Origin: Taxawa tesnikishii (nom. ined.)
Lineage: Eukaryota > Ascomycota > Dothideomycetes > Dothideales
DNA length: 64,000 nt
Reading direction: 5' to 3'
Assembly (NCBI GenBank): GCA_030247885.1
Contig: JAPDRO010000009.1
Coordinates: 1,168,082-1,232,081 of the forward strand
Part shown: in pieces, positions 35,068 through 46,780 of the stretch
How positions within the stretch are numbered: the stretch's first letter is position 1
Layout: every line of letters starts with the position of its first letter
The notes under the pieces: model-generated
The model's database searches: none
What the model was told of the DNA's origin: nothing
What the model saw: the letters and a program-made list of their open reading frames with translations, nothing else
Position numbers and translations under genes: made by a program

Positions 35068-36716
35068 TTAGTAATGTTCATGTGCTGCGAACCTCATCTC
35101 CGCAGCCCCAACATCAAAGACCGCAACAACGTTGGTAAGGAACACATCACCCAGGATATACGGTCCCTCGCCACCATTCTGGATGCCGGCATTGCACAGC
35201 CCATTTTCCCGTCCAACATCTTGAATCAAGTCAACAGGGTTGATCCAGAATGCCTTGCCACCAATTGTGACGCCGATGCGTGGAGCGGTTGCATTGCAAG
35301 GCACAACGTAAGCCTCTAGAGCGGGATCCGGGTAGCCGGGGGATCGTACAATGCAAGCAGCGTGTACGTGAGGTTACGTGGCAGGTACATCAGTGAGGTC
35401 CCGGAGTCGATGATCATTGGGAAATCGGTTGTGATAGTATCAATGCTCTTATCCATAGGCTTCCAGCCTTTTGGGGGTCCTTTCAATGGGTTTGACCAGG
35501 TGCCGGAGGAGTAAGTGGTTTCATTGGCGCCTTTGAACACGAAACCGTCCGGATATATGGTGTAGAAGGAGTACTGAGTTGCCGTCAATGGCTCCGACGT
35601 CACCTGGAGGATCTGGATCTGTGCAGAGGCGAAGTTGTCAGGCTTGTACGTAGGTAATCCAGGTGGCAGGCCGCCTATAGCGAGTGTGCTTGTGACATTG
35701 CCTCGTTCGAGAACGAGAGTGAAGAGAGGTGCCGCCTCGCCCTGTGTAAAAATCGTCGTAAGGATAGGGCTATACTCGACCCCATCGGACGCGTCGGAAG
35801 TAGTGTCAACGGCCGGGTTGTTACCCTCGAAAGCAGAGGTGAGAGACGGGAAAGCGAGACCTAGGATACCAGAAGAGATGCCGTTGCCAAACCAGGATGC
35901 ATTCTGAACTACGGCGATTTGCTGCCGGTTTACGGTGATGTTGGCTAAGGTCACTCTCTCGTACCCGAAAATGCCAGTGAGAGCCTCACCACCTCCATAA
36001 GTGATGTTGAAATACTCATCTGGGATCCGAGTAAAAGTCGGGCTACTGAGAGTTAGGCTGTGGGAACATGCATGTCACTAGCACTTACGAAATGGTGTAG
36101 AGGGGCCCCAAGTTGCAGTAATATTCTGGCAAAAAGGTCAGGTTGAGCGAGTTGACACAATTGTAGCCAGTCTCAGCGAGCCTGAACTGCTGTTGAGCGT
36201 GATTGGCAGGCACCTCAGATGATGACAACTTACCAGGTGTCACTGCTGCCTGTGTCGATTGCGACCTCGAACCAGGTATCTCCCACCTCAATCCATGTCA
36301 AGTATTCCTGTAAGAAACGTTATATTTTTACCTCATGATAGATGGATTTTGGGTGAACTCTCACGGCTCCATATTGTGAATGAAGTCCAAAGACATCAGA
36401 GACAGCATAGGTATCTTCAGCAGAGACACTGCCTTTCTGTATAGCACGGAGGTGCTTGGAGCTTCTACCCGCGCCGGGTTTGGAAGTCAGAGACAGGACG
36501 TTGGAAGTCTCAACAAGCGGACTCGCTTCCGAGAACGCAGCTGGAGTGTAGCCAGTGATCTTAAAGCCTGCGCTCTTCACGTCAGCACCATAGGTGCGAA
36601 AGTGGGTGAGGATCTGTACCTTTGACCCCGGACGCGGCCCGCCTCGAAGCATCCTTAGCGTTAACTACGGCGAAGCTTAGCAGCCATGATGATACGAACA
36701 GAGACAAAGGCGCCAT
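35068..36716 (-). CDS. secreted pepsin-type aspartic protease; one-base frame break near the 3' end
   Basis: Five exons: 36716-36620, 36567-36332, 36307-36234, 36181-36089 and 36057 to 35068. Residues 1-20 are a signal peptide (MAPLSLFVSSWLLSFAVVNA), then a propeptide with VKGFKITGYTPAAF. The mature part has VAIDTGSSDTW (first catalytic Asp), a Cys-bearing loop (GYNCVNSL), ITYGGGEALTGIFGYE (flap region), GILGLAFP, and MIIDSGTSLMYLP (second catalytic Asp). After ATRIPL the frame stops at 35316-35318. The next frame continues with YVVPCNATAPR, GLCNAGIQNG and ILGDVFLTNVVAVFD, a normal A1-protease end. One missing base at a short G/C run near 35323-35343 explains the break. The protein acts outside the cell or in the wall. 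Confidence 0.88.
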
Positions 36717-37698
36717 GGCGAGACGAGGCAAGAGAGTCCGAGTATCCTGGAACGAGCTGAAGCATGCCACTTATATGCGCCAGTCACGATTACATGCTAC
36801 CGTCGCACGCGTGAAAAGGAAAGGTAAAGTTGACGTCAAGTGCAGGCTTGCGCGAATGTGCCGCGTTTCTTGGATGGTGTTGCGAAAAGGATCGGGGAAT
36901 CCTTTCTAAAGTCCGAAGGTCTAGTGACATGGAATATACCCAGCGGGGCTGCAATGACGACGGTGCGCCGCATAATAGGATATATGATCTTTCGAGTATG
37001 CTGGACAAGCGGCGTACTCGGGCTGGCTTCGCGGCCCGGCGGCTTGATCGTGCAAAGTTCCGCCGAGCATCCTGGCTAGTGGCTCCATGAACGGGACGTC
37101 TGCAAAGCAACGTGACCAATGGAGGATCCTATGATTTTACGTACGTATAACGGCCAGTCTACACGGGATCTAAGCAAGACCCCAGCCACCGGTTGCAGGG
37201 CTTTGGGTGCAATCAGCAAGCATATCGAACAGGTTCACGGAGCGAAATCGTTTTGGATTAAACACTTCTTGCGGCAACCACTGTTATGACCTAGACTGCT
37301 ATCTTTCGCACTGTTGAATACGCTTCTTCGAGTTTTCCTCGAGAGCCACTGTTGCTGATTCACTGTATGCAGCACTCGTGCAACTGCGTGAGGCTCGGAC
37401 TCCCAACACACAGGGCATAACGTATAGTACCAGAGCAACGATATGCGCGAACCTGCTGTAGCATCTCGGATTCGTGGTTCCAAACTCAGACACCTGTAAC
37501 TCAACACTCATCAATACCATCACAGCGGTATCCCCTTGCTCTAACAAGCGAAGATGCGATGCTCCAGAAGGAGCTTAGTCCTCAGTTAGAATGGATAGCA
37601 CTAGGGATGCACGAGGCTGAAGTGAGCAAGGCGACACTCTCAAAGCAGCGAACCATACCTTACTTTACTTCTTAAAATACCGTCAACAACGAGTCATT
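36717..37698. other. intergenic upstream of the aspartic protease
   Basis: Nearly 1 kb without a supported gene; short overlapping frames in all phases show no motif. It should contain the protease promoter. Confidence 0.4.
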
Positions 37699-37905
37699 AT
37701 GGCCCCACGAACAGTCATGCCTCGGGCCGGCCGACCAAAGCTAACTTCAGACCGAGAGGTACGTCGAATCATTCGTTACACACGAGAGCACCCTTTTCTT
37801 ACCTCCAAAGAGTTCTGGAAGGAGCTTAACTTATGCAATTTACAAACATACCAACACTACATAAACACCCGCGCATACGCTTCTAGGCTATATGTCCCGG
37901 ACTAG
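37699..37905 (+). pseudogene. Tc1-type transposase N-terminal relic
   Basis: The 68-codon frame begins MAPRTVMPRAGRPKL and has the helix-turn-helix type sequence TSDREVRRIIRYTREHPFLTSKEFWKEL. This resembles the start of fungal Tc1 transposases (MPR-GRP followed by an HTH of the 'ecto' type). After the stop the frames show only scattered pieces such as LRTANYCFRASNAARW. The copy is decayed but not RIP-like in composition. The pogo-type element at 38153 is inserted just downstream, perhaps inside the remains of this element. Confidence 0.45.
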
Positions 37906-38152
37906 CACTAGCGGCTAGACGTTCAATGGCCACGGCTACGAACGGCTAACTACTGTTTCCGAGCCTCTAACGCGGCCCGATGGTCCTACGATACCGAGAC
38001 TGTTCGTTATAGACAGCCATAGTAGCCGTGTGACGGCGAATGTGATTGCGTTCCGCACAAGTATTACTCTAGAACACTCGAAGATCTAACCCACGGCTGA
38101 AATCCCAGGGGCGTAGTAATTGCAGCGTACAAACAGAGATTGACAGCAGATA

Positions 38153-38196
38153 CCGTGTCCGTGCACCCAATGCACGGATTCACTCAATGCACGCGG
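38153..38196 (+). repeat. terminal inverted repeat, left, of the pogo-type element
   Basis: 44 bases, perfect inverted match to 40221-40264. The repeat contains internal GTGCA/TGCAC motifs. Confidence 0.92.
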
Positions 38197-38304
38197 AACA
38201 TCACAACAGCTTAACAAGAAATGAGGCTGTAGAGCCACCCACAATAGCTATTATCACAAGAATTTATAGTGGAGTACTATTTTGATGCTTGCGATCAACC
38301 TTTG

Positions 38305-40176
38305 CTATTTATATTTACTTGGAAGCCTGACGTTGCGGCCGCGGCGGGTAGTGACAGCTGGGAGAGGTGATGCAGCCCCTGAGGCTTCCCCACTACCCAC
38401 AGCATCAACAACACGTTTCTGGCGCTTGCTCTTCTGTGCAGGTGGACGTGAGGCTTTCCTCTTACCCTTATGGGATAACTGGAGAGCTTTGGCAGCGTCG
38501 CGGGCTTGTTTTTGACGTTCTTTTTCAGCTGCCTGTTCAGCCTTCTCCTTCTCCCTCACTGCCTTGGCTGCCTCTCGTGCCTCACGCTTCTCCTGAGCCA
38601 TTTTCTCCTTGTACAATTTAGCAGCTTTCTTGAGCTCAGCTGTCTCAGCTTTTTGAAGTTGTAACTCATTCTTTTCACGCTCTTCCACAGCTTGGCGAAC
38701 ACGCGCCTCCCTGACTTTCCTTGGTGACCAGAACACTGAGCCGCCATGGTACTCCTGACGTTGTTGTAGGTCAAGAGGCTTGCTGTGCTTCTTATGCTTC
38801 TTCTTAACAGTTAGGGCCTCCTTAAGCCCCTGAATCTCATGGTGGAGTAGTTGGTTTTGAACTGAGATGTGGTGGAGCGATTGGCTAAGCCGCTGCGCCT
38901 CCTTACTACTCTCATCCTTCACTGCAGAACGTACAAGACGATTCAGTTTCCGCCAATCAGACCCACTAAGGGTTGTATTAGAGCTCCCCTCTGACTCCTG
39001 CTCGTCTGAACTGTTGTTGGTGAATCTGTCAAGTATTACGTCTGGATTCATGGGTGATATACCCGTAGCTTCGAAGGACTTGAGTATCGTCGTTTGCTTG
39101 AAGGAGCTTATCCACGACTTCCAGAACAGAGGGAAGAAGTCACTCTTCTTGATTGGGAGTAACCCCTGGCCTCTCTGGAGGAAAGCTGAGAGCTCGTTGG
39201 AGTAGGCCTGTGAGAGAGGCTTAAACAAGCACACATCAAGTGGCTGCAACGTGTGCGTCGAATGGGGAGGAAGTACAGCCAGGAGTATCTTGTTCCGGTC
39301 ACAGTACTCAATAAAATCCATAGCAACGTGAGATCCATGGCCATCAAGGATAAGTAACCGGTAAGACCGTCGTGCTTTGGCCTTGGTGTAGCGGTCAAAC
39401 ACCTGTTCAAGCCAGGCGAGGCCTATATCGTTGTTTGTCCAGCCTGACGGTGATGAGCTGACGTGTACCGAGTGTTCCCCTGGCTTGATCTCGCCTACCC
39501 AGCTTGATTGTGTAGCTTTGCCAGTTGACTGATATAGGAGGCATGGTGGCAACGCTGATCCATCAGCGCACATACAAGCTAGAAGGGTAATCCATTCACG
39601 TGAGCTATCCTGGATAGCTGCTCTAACTTCCTTCTTCTCCCACATCCGTCTGCTGAACACTCGTTTCGATCGGCCGGTGATACCAATCAAGAAGCCCTTC
39701 TCATCCATATTGTATGTATGACGTGGTTCCACGTTATACTGCTTGATTTTGGAATGCAGGAGGTCGAAGTACAGGCTGTATTTAGCCCCTGAATCAGCCT
39801 TGTGGCGATCGCGGTCCATACCAGTTACCCAGTGTGAGATGAGATGGATGCTGTGTTTGTTGATAAAGCGAGTAACCCAGCTCTCGCTCACTGGCTCCTT
39901 GGCTATATCCATCGCGAAGTTTCGTATCATCTCTCGTGTAGGTTGAAGGCGTCGCTTTGTAAGCCCTTCTATATAGCGTACAAGCTCCAGCTCTTGTTGT
40001 GGGTTGAGCTTTTGACGCGTCGAGGCATCAGCTGCACGCGACGTTGTAATAGCTCGGTGCCTTCGCGATAGTGTAGAGCGATCAACGCCATGATATTTGG
40101 CTATCTCAGAGTAGCAAAACGGTTCTCCAGGCTTCAGCGATTCTAACTCTGCAAGCGCGTCCTCGATTGAGCTCAT
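38305..40176 (-). CDS. pogo/Fot1-type DDE transposase
   Basis: From ATG at 40174-40176 (MSSIEDALAELESLKPGEPF) to stop at 38305; 623 residues. Residues ~15-60 form a psq-type helix-turn-helix (YSEIAKYHGVDRSTLSRRHR). A CENP-B-like second HTH follows (TREMIRNFAMDI, ESWVTRFINKH). The DDE_1 catalytic core has YNMDEKGFLIG (first Asp), LLILDGHGSH (second Asp), LPPHSTHTLQPLDVCLFKPL (third Asp) and GWTNNDIGLAWLEQVF. The last ~200 residues are a charged Lys/Glu/Ala coiled coil with a basic end. It cuts and pastes its own element at TA sites. The frame is open up to the inverted repeat, but the ATG used is the first outside it. Confidence 0.93.
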   Translation of the reverse strand: MSSIEDALAELESLKPGEPFCYSEIAKYHGVDRSTLSRRHRAITTSRAADASTRQKLNPQQELELVRYIEGLTKRRLQPTREMIRNFAMDIAKEPVSESWVTRFINKHSIHLISHWVTGMDRDRHKADSGAKYSLYFDLLHSKIKQYNVEPRHTYNMDEKGFLIGITGRSKRVFSRRMWEKKEVRAAIQDSSREWITLLACMCADGSALPPCLLYQSTGKATQSSWVGEIKPGEHSVHVSSSPSGWTNNDIGLAWLEQVFDRYTKAKARRSYRLLILDGHGSHVAMDFIEYCDRNKILLAVLPPHSTHTLQPLDVCLFKPLSQAYSNELSAFLQRGQGLLPIKKSDFFPLFWKSWISSFKQTTILKSFEATGISPMNPDVILDRFTNNSSDEQESEGSSNTTLSGSDWRKLNRLVRSAVKDESSKEAQRLSQSLHHISVQNQLLHHEIQGLKEALTVKKKHKKHSKPLDLQQRQEYHGGSVFWSPRKVREARVRQAVEEREKNELQLQKAETAELKKAAKLYKEKMAQEKREAREAAKAVREKEKAEQAAEKERQKQARDAAKALQLSHKGKRKASRPPAQKSKRQKRVVDAVGSGEASGAASPLPAVTTRRGRNVRLPSKYK

Positions 40177-40220
40177 ATTGGTGGAGTTACGTGGTGTTGA
40201 AGTTTGGGGTGGTTGGTGCC

Positions 40221-40264
40221 CCGCGTGCATTGAGTGAATCCGTGCATTGGGTGCACGGACACGG
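40221..40264 (-). repeat. terminal inverted repeat, right, of the pogo-type element
   Basis: 44 bases, perfect inverted match to 38153-38196; the base just inside differs. Confidence 0.92.
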
Positions 40265-40500
40265 TACCTGTGTTTCAAAAGTTCGTCAGACGATCTGGTC
40301 CGCTACTCTTTAGCCTAGATCTCTTCACGCGGACGTATTCATTGCGTTCTTTGCGAGACGAGAATTGGGCAACGATAGTTATATTTTAGCACAAAGTTGC
40401 AGTTCTAGTAAGGTAGACTACGTGTTGCCTTGTAAAGATCGCTTTTCATATCAACTAACAATTTGCTTCCTACAAATCCGATCTTCTTCCTCCATTATCT

Positions 40501-42341
40501 CTACCTCTTATATGTATAAACCCACTGCTGCGTCCCAGCATTCAGTCCAACCAAATTTAGAGAATGCGCATCACATGTATAGTTGATCACCATTCCTACC
40601 GGCACAAAGTCGTTTGCTATCTGAAGAACCACGGGGTCCTCGCCTAGCCCTACATCCACATGTGCTTCCCCGTCCCACTCTCAACATTCAGACAAAAATG
40701 TCCCGTATCCTGCATGAATAGCGATGCTTTGAATTCGCCGTTAACCGTGGTTTTGGTATCAAAGGCAAAGCCACCGGCGTTGATCGTCATGGCAATTTCA
40801 AGACCGGAATAGGTTGCGGCGACGGAGCCCGGGTCTGCTATATCGAAGGTCCCGGTGCCGGAGAGGGCGATTGGAGAAACCGAGACCGGCTGCGTCGCTA
40901 GAACTTGCTCGAGGATAACTTTCATGTTATCAAGATCAAGGCTCCAAAGGCCGAAGAGGCACCGGTCAAGCGGGGTACCACGGTCAACACAGGTTCCGTT
41001 TGAGGGCGCAGTGCTGTTTGTGGGAGATGATGGCTTGGAGCAGTTGGACGGTTGCGGGGATCCTTGACGGCGGGTACGGCGACGGGCGGGGGCCGAAGTG
41101 CTAGGTTCGCTGCAGTCGCAGGGTTGGTCGAGGGTTTTGGCGATTGTCAGGATTGCAGTTGCTTCGTCGACGTCGTCGGTGGACGTCATCATCACGAGGA
41201 GGGCAAGTGACGCTTGTTCGCAGCCTATAGGGATGGTGACGGGGGTGCTCTTGACTATTCTGGTCCAGGTGCTGTTTGATGCATCCCGGTACTCGAGTGT
41301 TACACCTCTGAGGGTTGTTTCGTAGGACATCTCGATGGTTTGACCCGGGTCAAGGATAACTTTGGCGACGTAGATTGCGGTGGGCTTCACCTTGAGGGTA
41401 AGTTGAGCGGGAACCTCTTCGATGAGAGTGGGCACAGTCAGGAAATCGGGAGGTAGAGGGTTCGTCTCGATAGACATGCCGTTCGTGTCGATTAGGTAGC
41501 CGAGCTCGAAATACTCTGCGAAGAATTGGAAAAGTTCTCCGAAATTCTGGAAGCTTGAAAGCCGGCTTCGTTCTGCGTTGAATGTAGGTGTATACGTCTG
41601 CGTCCCGACCCAATCGTTGATCTTCGAAGGGGACACGCCATTCATCTCCATAGACTGAAAGAACCCATTGGCTGAGTACGGGTCATTGTTGTAGATAGGC
41701 TTTGTGTCCTCGTAGTTGAACACAACCGAATTCTCGGCATTGTATCCAGGATAGACGACGTTGGACATGTAGTCTGCACTGCCCTCAAGCCACCAAGCAT
41801 GAGGCCATGTGCTCTCGTCGTCGGAAAAACCGTAGCTGTCAGGCACAGTTCCAAGCATTGTATCTTGAGCGCAGTGGTATATCTCATGCGCAATAGTCTG
41901 TAACTGGGATCCGTTCTTGCTGTTGAGGAAGCGGTTGAAGATTTTGACCACACACGGTCCATCTCTCCCTTTAGGACTCAAGGCCGCAGCCTGGCTCTCC
42001 CGACCGCCATTGAAATCGCGTGCCTCGAGAATAACGAAGATGATTTCTTTCGCTATTTGCAAGTTTTGAAATTTGTCGAACCTCCAATAAGCGTTAATCG
42101 CATCGTTGGCTGCTGTCTGAATCGAGGTCAAGGCACTCCTCATCTTCGACGTAAGTGTCCAACCATGGTGGTAATGGTATATCGAGACAGGGACGCCAAG
42201 GATCGTTTGGGGATAGCCTGCTTCGGTCACCTGGACACACTGGGGCAGACCATCCAGAAAAACACTGCAATCGAAGGGTGCCGGAGCCTGTGCGGCTACA
42301 AGCACACACCAAAACAGGAGAGATTGCATAAAGACGATCAT
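40501..42341 (-). CDS. secreted HExxH metalloprotease-like protein; one-base frame break near the 3' end
   Basis: ATG at 42339-42341 (a second, at 42327-42329, would also give a signal peptide). Residues 1-20 are hydrophobic and end VLVAAQA, a secretion signal. Near residue 155 is TIAHEIYHCAQD, a zinc-binding HExxH, with WWLEGSADYMS some 30 residues later, as in gluzincin-type enzymes whose third ligand is Glu. A beta-rich domain, then a Ser/Thr/Pro/Asn linker with an Arg-rich RRRTRRQG site (possible Kex2-type cleavage), lead to a Cys-containing C-terminal domain. At G4 (+ strand CCCC 40668-40671) the frame would stop at 40650. With one base more it continues through EDPVVLQIANDF to GTQQWVYTYKR and stops at 40501-40503. 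Substrate unknown. Confidence 0.75.
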
Positions 42342-42809
42342 GGTAAGTCTTGCAGAGTGCAATATGGGAAGAACACGCGTGGAAGGTTGTGTAAAGGTGG
42401 ACAGATGACAAAATCGAATGGAAGAAAGGGTGCGTACTTGTCTCTTGAGCATCTCGACAAACACTATAAACAGAGTTGCGTTACGTTCGGCAAATTCCTT
42501 GGCATACTATCAGCCATGGCTACTCTGGCAAACAACTGCTACAAGACGTTCCCCGACCTGGAACCCGTTTGAATCTGCTGTGCTCGTGATCCTCGCCGAT
42601 CTAGCGACGCGGTAATTCTGTCAGACCACTGTTTCATATTGGCCACTTTCCGGAAAGGAGGCTACTCCGGATCATACTTCACATGGCGTGACCTCTAGGT
42701 GCGGCTGAATATGCCAAGAGCTAAGACGGTAGCGGCATGGAACTCTATACTTTGTACTAAGTAACGTGCAGTCTAGAACTTGGGTTTGCTTGCCTTAATG
42801 GCTAGATAA
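42342..42809. other. metalloprotease promoter side, up to the RIP block
   Basis: Ordinary base composition with no supported gene. The change to AT-rich, CA/TG-free sequence happens between about 42800 and 42850; I could not identify a target duplication at this edge. Confidence 0.4.
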
Positions 42810-44359
42810 CTACGTTGATCGATTGTCTCCTACTATCTAATTTTGTAGAAGCTATATAGAGTTTATAAGGGTAAGCATAAAATTGCTTAGTAAATATTAT
42901 TCTATACTAAGAATATACTTAGCTCTTATAGGACGTTACTATTAACTATATAATACCTAACTAAAATACTAAATACTAAGTAGGCTAACTAGAAGTTTTT
43001 TATATAGTAAAATTTAAGGTTTAAAAAGCTAACTAAAAGTTTTTATTTCCTATTATAAAATACTTAATATTTATTAAATATAAATAGAAATTGTTTATAG
43101 ATTTCAAGTAATTAAGAGTTAAGATTAAGTTAAGTATTAAAGGAACTTAGTTAAATTTTAAACTTTTTAACTTAAAGTACTTTTATTTATAACTTTATAA
43201 ATATTACTCTTATAAAAAACTTTATATATAATAGTTATTTTTCTTAGCTAAATCTAAGACTTTACTTTAATAGTTCTTAAAGTTTTATCTTATTTTTAGA
43301 GATTTTACTTATTTTTCTTTTACTTCTTTTTACTTTTTAATATAAGAAAAAGATTTAAAGGCTTAATATATTTTATTACTAAGTAGTCTACTATTACTAA
43401 GTAGTTTACCTTTACTAATATTATAACTATTATAGACTTTTATAATATAACGTATAATTAACTTATACCTTTACTATATTTAGAGTTAAAGTTAACTATT
43501 TAGTCTTAAAGCGTAAGGTAAGCTTAAAGTTAACTTTTTAGTAAACTAATTAACTAAAGCTTTAAAGCTAACTTTCTAGTAAGCTAATTAATTAAACTTT
43601 TTAAGTTAGACTTAGCTTATAAGTAAGTAAAATATAACTAGTTAACTAGTCGAGAGGTTAATATAACTTTACTATTCTTAATTTATATACTTACCTTATT
43701 TACTCGATAGTTCTTATATATATTAGACTTAATTATACCTAGGCGACTAGTTAATTAGACGCTAAAAGAATAAAACTAGTATAAGTAATATAAACGTAAG
43801 TAAAAGAGAAAAACTTAGTAAGTATATTATATAAAAGATAAGCTAGTATCTAAGAGTAGTAAACTATTACTATTATTAGTATTTATAACTCTAATAGTTT
43901 CGGCTTTAATAGCGCTTAAACTAGTTATAATCATAATATTTAAACTAACTAGTTAACTAGTTTTAAGCTTAGTAATTTTAGTAGTATCCCTTATTATAAT
44001 ATAGTAAGTACTATTATTACTTCCTACTAATAATAGCTCTATAGTAACTATATATAAGTCGCGTAACTAGTTTATTAAAATAGAGCTTAAAGTAACTATA
44101 AAAGTAAATTAAGACTCTTATTCTTTATTACTTACTAATAAACTAGTCGACTAGTTTCCTTATATAATATTTATTCTTACTCTTATACTAATTACTACGT
44201 ATAATAGCCTTCCTATATTTATATTTATATTACTTATTTAGTTAGTAATACTAGTTAGAAATAAGAAGGAAAGATATAATAATAACCGGAAAATTTAATT
44301 AAAAGAAAGAGTAAGACTTAAAGTTAATTTACTTTAGCCTAAATATATTATATTATTAG

Positions 44360-44760
44360 GGTATTCTTTAGCAAATAAATAGCTAGCTAGAGGACTAGTC
44401 GCTAGGCTAAAGTTACCTTTTAGACTTACCTTAGTACTTATCCCTATAGAAGCCTTAGTTAACTCTTTTAATATTTAGGAATATAATAACTTAAAGTCTA
44501 GTAATTTAAAGCTAAATATAAATCTAGTAAGGGGTAAAAGAGTAGTCTTACTAGTAGCTCTAGTTAAAGTATAACTAATTAGAGGACTAATTATAAGGCT
44601 AAAGTAACCTTTTAAACTTACTTTATTACTTATCCTTATAAAAGCTAAGACTACTCGTATAAATACTTAGGAGGACTCTAGTAACTTAAAAATAAACGTA
44701 AGTCTAGTAAAGGATAAAAGATAAGTCTTATTAATTAAACTAAATCTTTAAATTAACTCC
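44360..44760. repeat. degenerate tandem duplication of about 190 bp
   Basis: The segment starting AGAGGACTAGTCGCTAGGCT near 44389 is repeated near 44580 (AGAGGACTAATTATAAGGCT). Both copies continue with matching ACTTATCC...ATA and TCTAGTAA...AAAAGA...GTCTTA parts. Differences are mainly transitions, as expected if two tandem copies were RIP-mutated separately. Confidence 0.6.
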
Positions 44761-45199
44761 GATAATATAGTAGCGAAAAATACTAGTAATAGTAGTAATT
44801 ATTTATCGCTTAAAGACTAAGATAATAGTAATACTACTAGTAATATAAGTATAAGACTAAGTAAGAGTATATTCTTATAAAGTTAAATTATTCGAAGTAT
44901 ACGTTTAAAAGGCTATAAATACGTAAGTAACGCTACTAGTTATACCCTTAGAAACTATATAATTAGTCTTACCTTCTAAGATATTACTTACTTATAGCGT
45001 TTTACTTATTATATTCTAGATATTCTTAAGTATATTACTAAGTAAAAGACCTTACTATTTCTTAGTATAAATAAAGTCTAGTTAGTAAACTAAAAAGTAA
45101 TACTTATAAGAGTAATAATATAAGAAGAAAGTAAAGAAGAAGAATATATTTATTTATTTATTAACTAGTTATACTTCCTCTTATATAGTCCTAGCGTAA

Positions 45200-46780
45200 T
45201 TATACTAGTCGTACTAATTAAGATTAACGTAAACTATAAGGTAATAAATTACTAAAATATAACCCTTCGATTTACTAATATTACTACTACTTATTATAAG
45301 TACTTTTATACCTAACTAGCGAGCGTATATTAAAGCTAATATTTAGAATACTATTTCGGCCCTAAAAAGAAGGAATATATATTAATCTATAAGGCTACTA
45401 GCGCGTTTAATATCCTAAGTATAACGCTTTAAAATTATATAGTTAAATATACTTTACGCTTTATAGCGTATAAAATAAAGTAGATCCTATTAGTTACGAA
45501 AGAGAAGATATTAGTCTAATAGATTATATATCTTATACGTACTAGCTTTCTTACTTTGCTTACGTTAGTATTATAAATAGCCGAGGAAATTTAACGCGGA
45601 CGTATATAACTATCGAAGACTTTATAACTATTACTTCAACTAATTAGTAAGAAGTAGTTCGATTACTTTAAAGCCTACTATCTTAAGATAGTAAGTATTT
45701 AGACTCGTTAAATTAATAGCGTATACTTTAACGTAATAAGCTATAAAGTTATAAAGAAGTAGTTTAATATAATAATAGAGTTATTTATATAATATAACTA
45801 TCCTTTAAAGCGCGTCTATAATATAGACGAGTTTAACTTTACTATTAAAGTAAGTTAGTTATTAAGAGCTTTAGTAAATATATATAAGGTATTAAGCTAA
45901 AAGTAGATTAAAAGCTAAGGAAAGTAAATAATAGTAATTAAGTATATAAGCGCTACTAAAGTCGCTATATTACCCTTAATTATCTTTAAGGCTAAATATA
46001 CTATTACTACGTAAGTACCTATATATATACTTTTAAACTAAAGGTTCTTAATTAGTAGTAGTAACTAGATGTTTAATAATTATAGTTTCTAGTAGTTAAC
46101 TACTATTTTTAAACTCTTAACGTAATCTAGTAACTCTATAATACGAAGGATATTAATTATAGACGACTATAATAACTATATAATAGCGAAAGTAATCGCC
46201 TTTTATATAGAGAATATAATCGACTTACTTATCTTATCGCCTTACTATTCGTATATACTCTAGCTACTTAATATTAAGGTATTTATATTACTAAAGTATA
46301 CGTTAGCTTTAGAGACTAATACTACCCTACGAGTTAATTTAAGCTATATATTATACGTAAAATAAACGGAGATATATATTTAAGTAAGAGATAGAGCGCT
46401 TACTAAATATAATATCCTTACTAAATAGAGAGGCGCTAGCCTTTAACTTCTAAGCCTTATAATAGTACTTAATAAGTTATTTATAAAGTTAACTTTAGTA
46501 AATTTATAACCTTATATACTTTTATTATAACTTAATTTAAACCTTTCGCTACTTAATAACTTACTACTAAATAGTACTAAGTTACGCGAAGTAAATATAG
46601 CGCTTAATATAACTATTAAAGCTACGTAGAACTTACCTTCTTTAATAAAGTACTATATAAAGTAAATAACTCGCGCTTTTAAGTCGATATATAGTAAGCT
46701 TATTATATTACGTAAGTAGGTAAAAGAATAAGAAAAGCTTCTTAATATATAAAAGGCTCTAGCTATTATTCTAGAGAAAA
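45200..46780 (+). pseudogene. RIP-mutated pogo/Fot1-type transposase, copy 1
   Basis: Reading through stop codons, the frame keeps YNIDEFN at about 45820 (first Asp), ILIIDDYNNY at about 46150 (second Asp, from a DGHNSH-type motif) and AFYIENIIDLLILSPYYSYIL at about 46200-46260. The last is the RIP-altered form of the LLPPHSSHxLQPLD motif. The strand is plus. The copy matches the second relic at 48540-50080 along its whole length, with many transitions. RIP needs repeated copies, and these two would have served as such. Confidence 0.65.

Larger units (their letters stand above)
38153..40264 (-). mobile_element. intact pogo/Fot1-type DNA transposon, 44-bp perfect inverted repeats
   Basis: The element is 2112 bp and bounded by TA on both sides (38151-38152 and 40265-40266), the usual target duplication. 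The first 44 bases (CCGTGTCCGTGCACCCAATG...) are a perfect inverted copy of the last 44. It encodes one long transposase with no frame breaks and shows no RIP signature, so it is either recent or single-copy. It could be active. Confidence 0.92.

Noticed and set aside
44360-44760. CRISPR-like array
   Set aside because: Only two long degenerate units, no short regular repeats with spacers, and the organism is a fungus.
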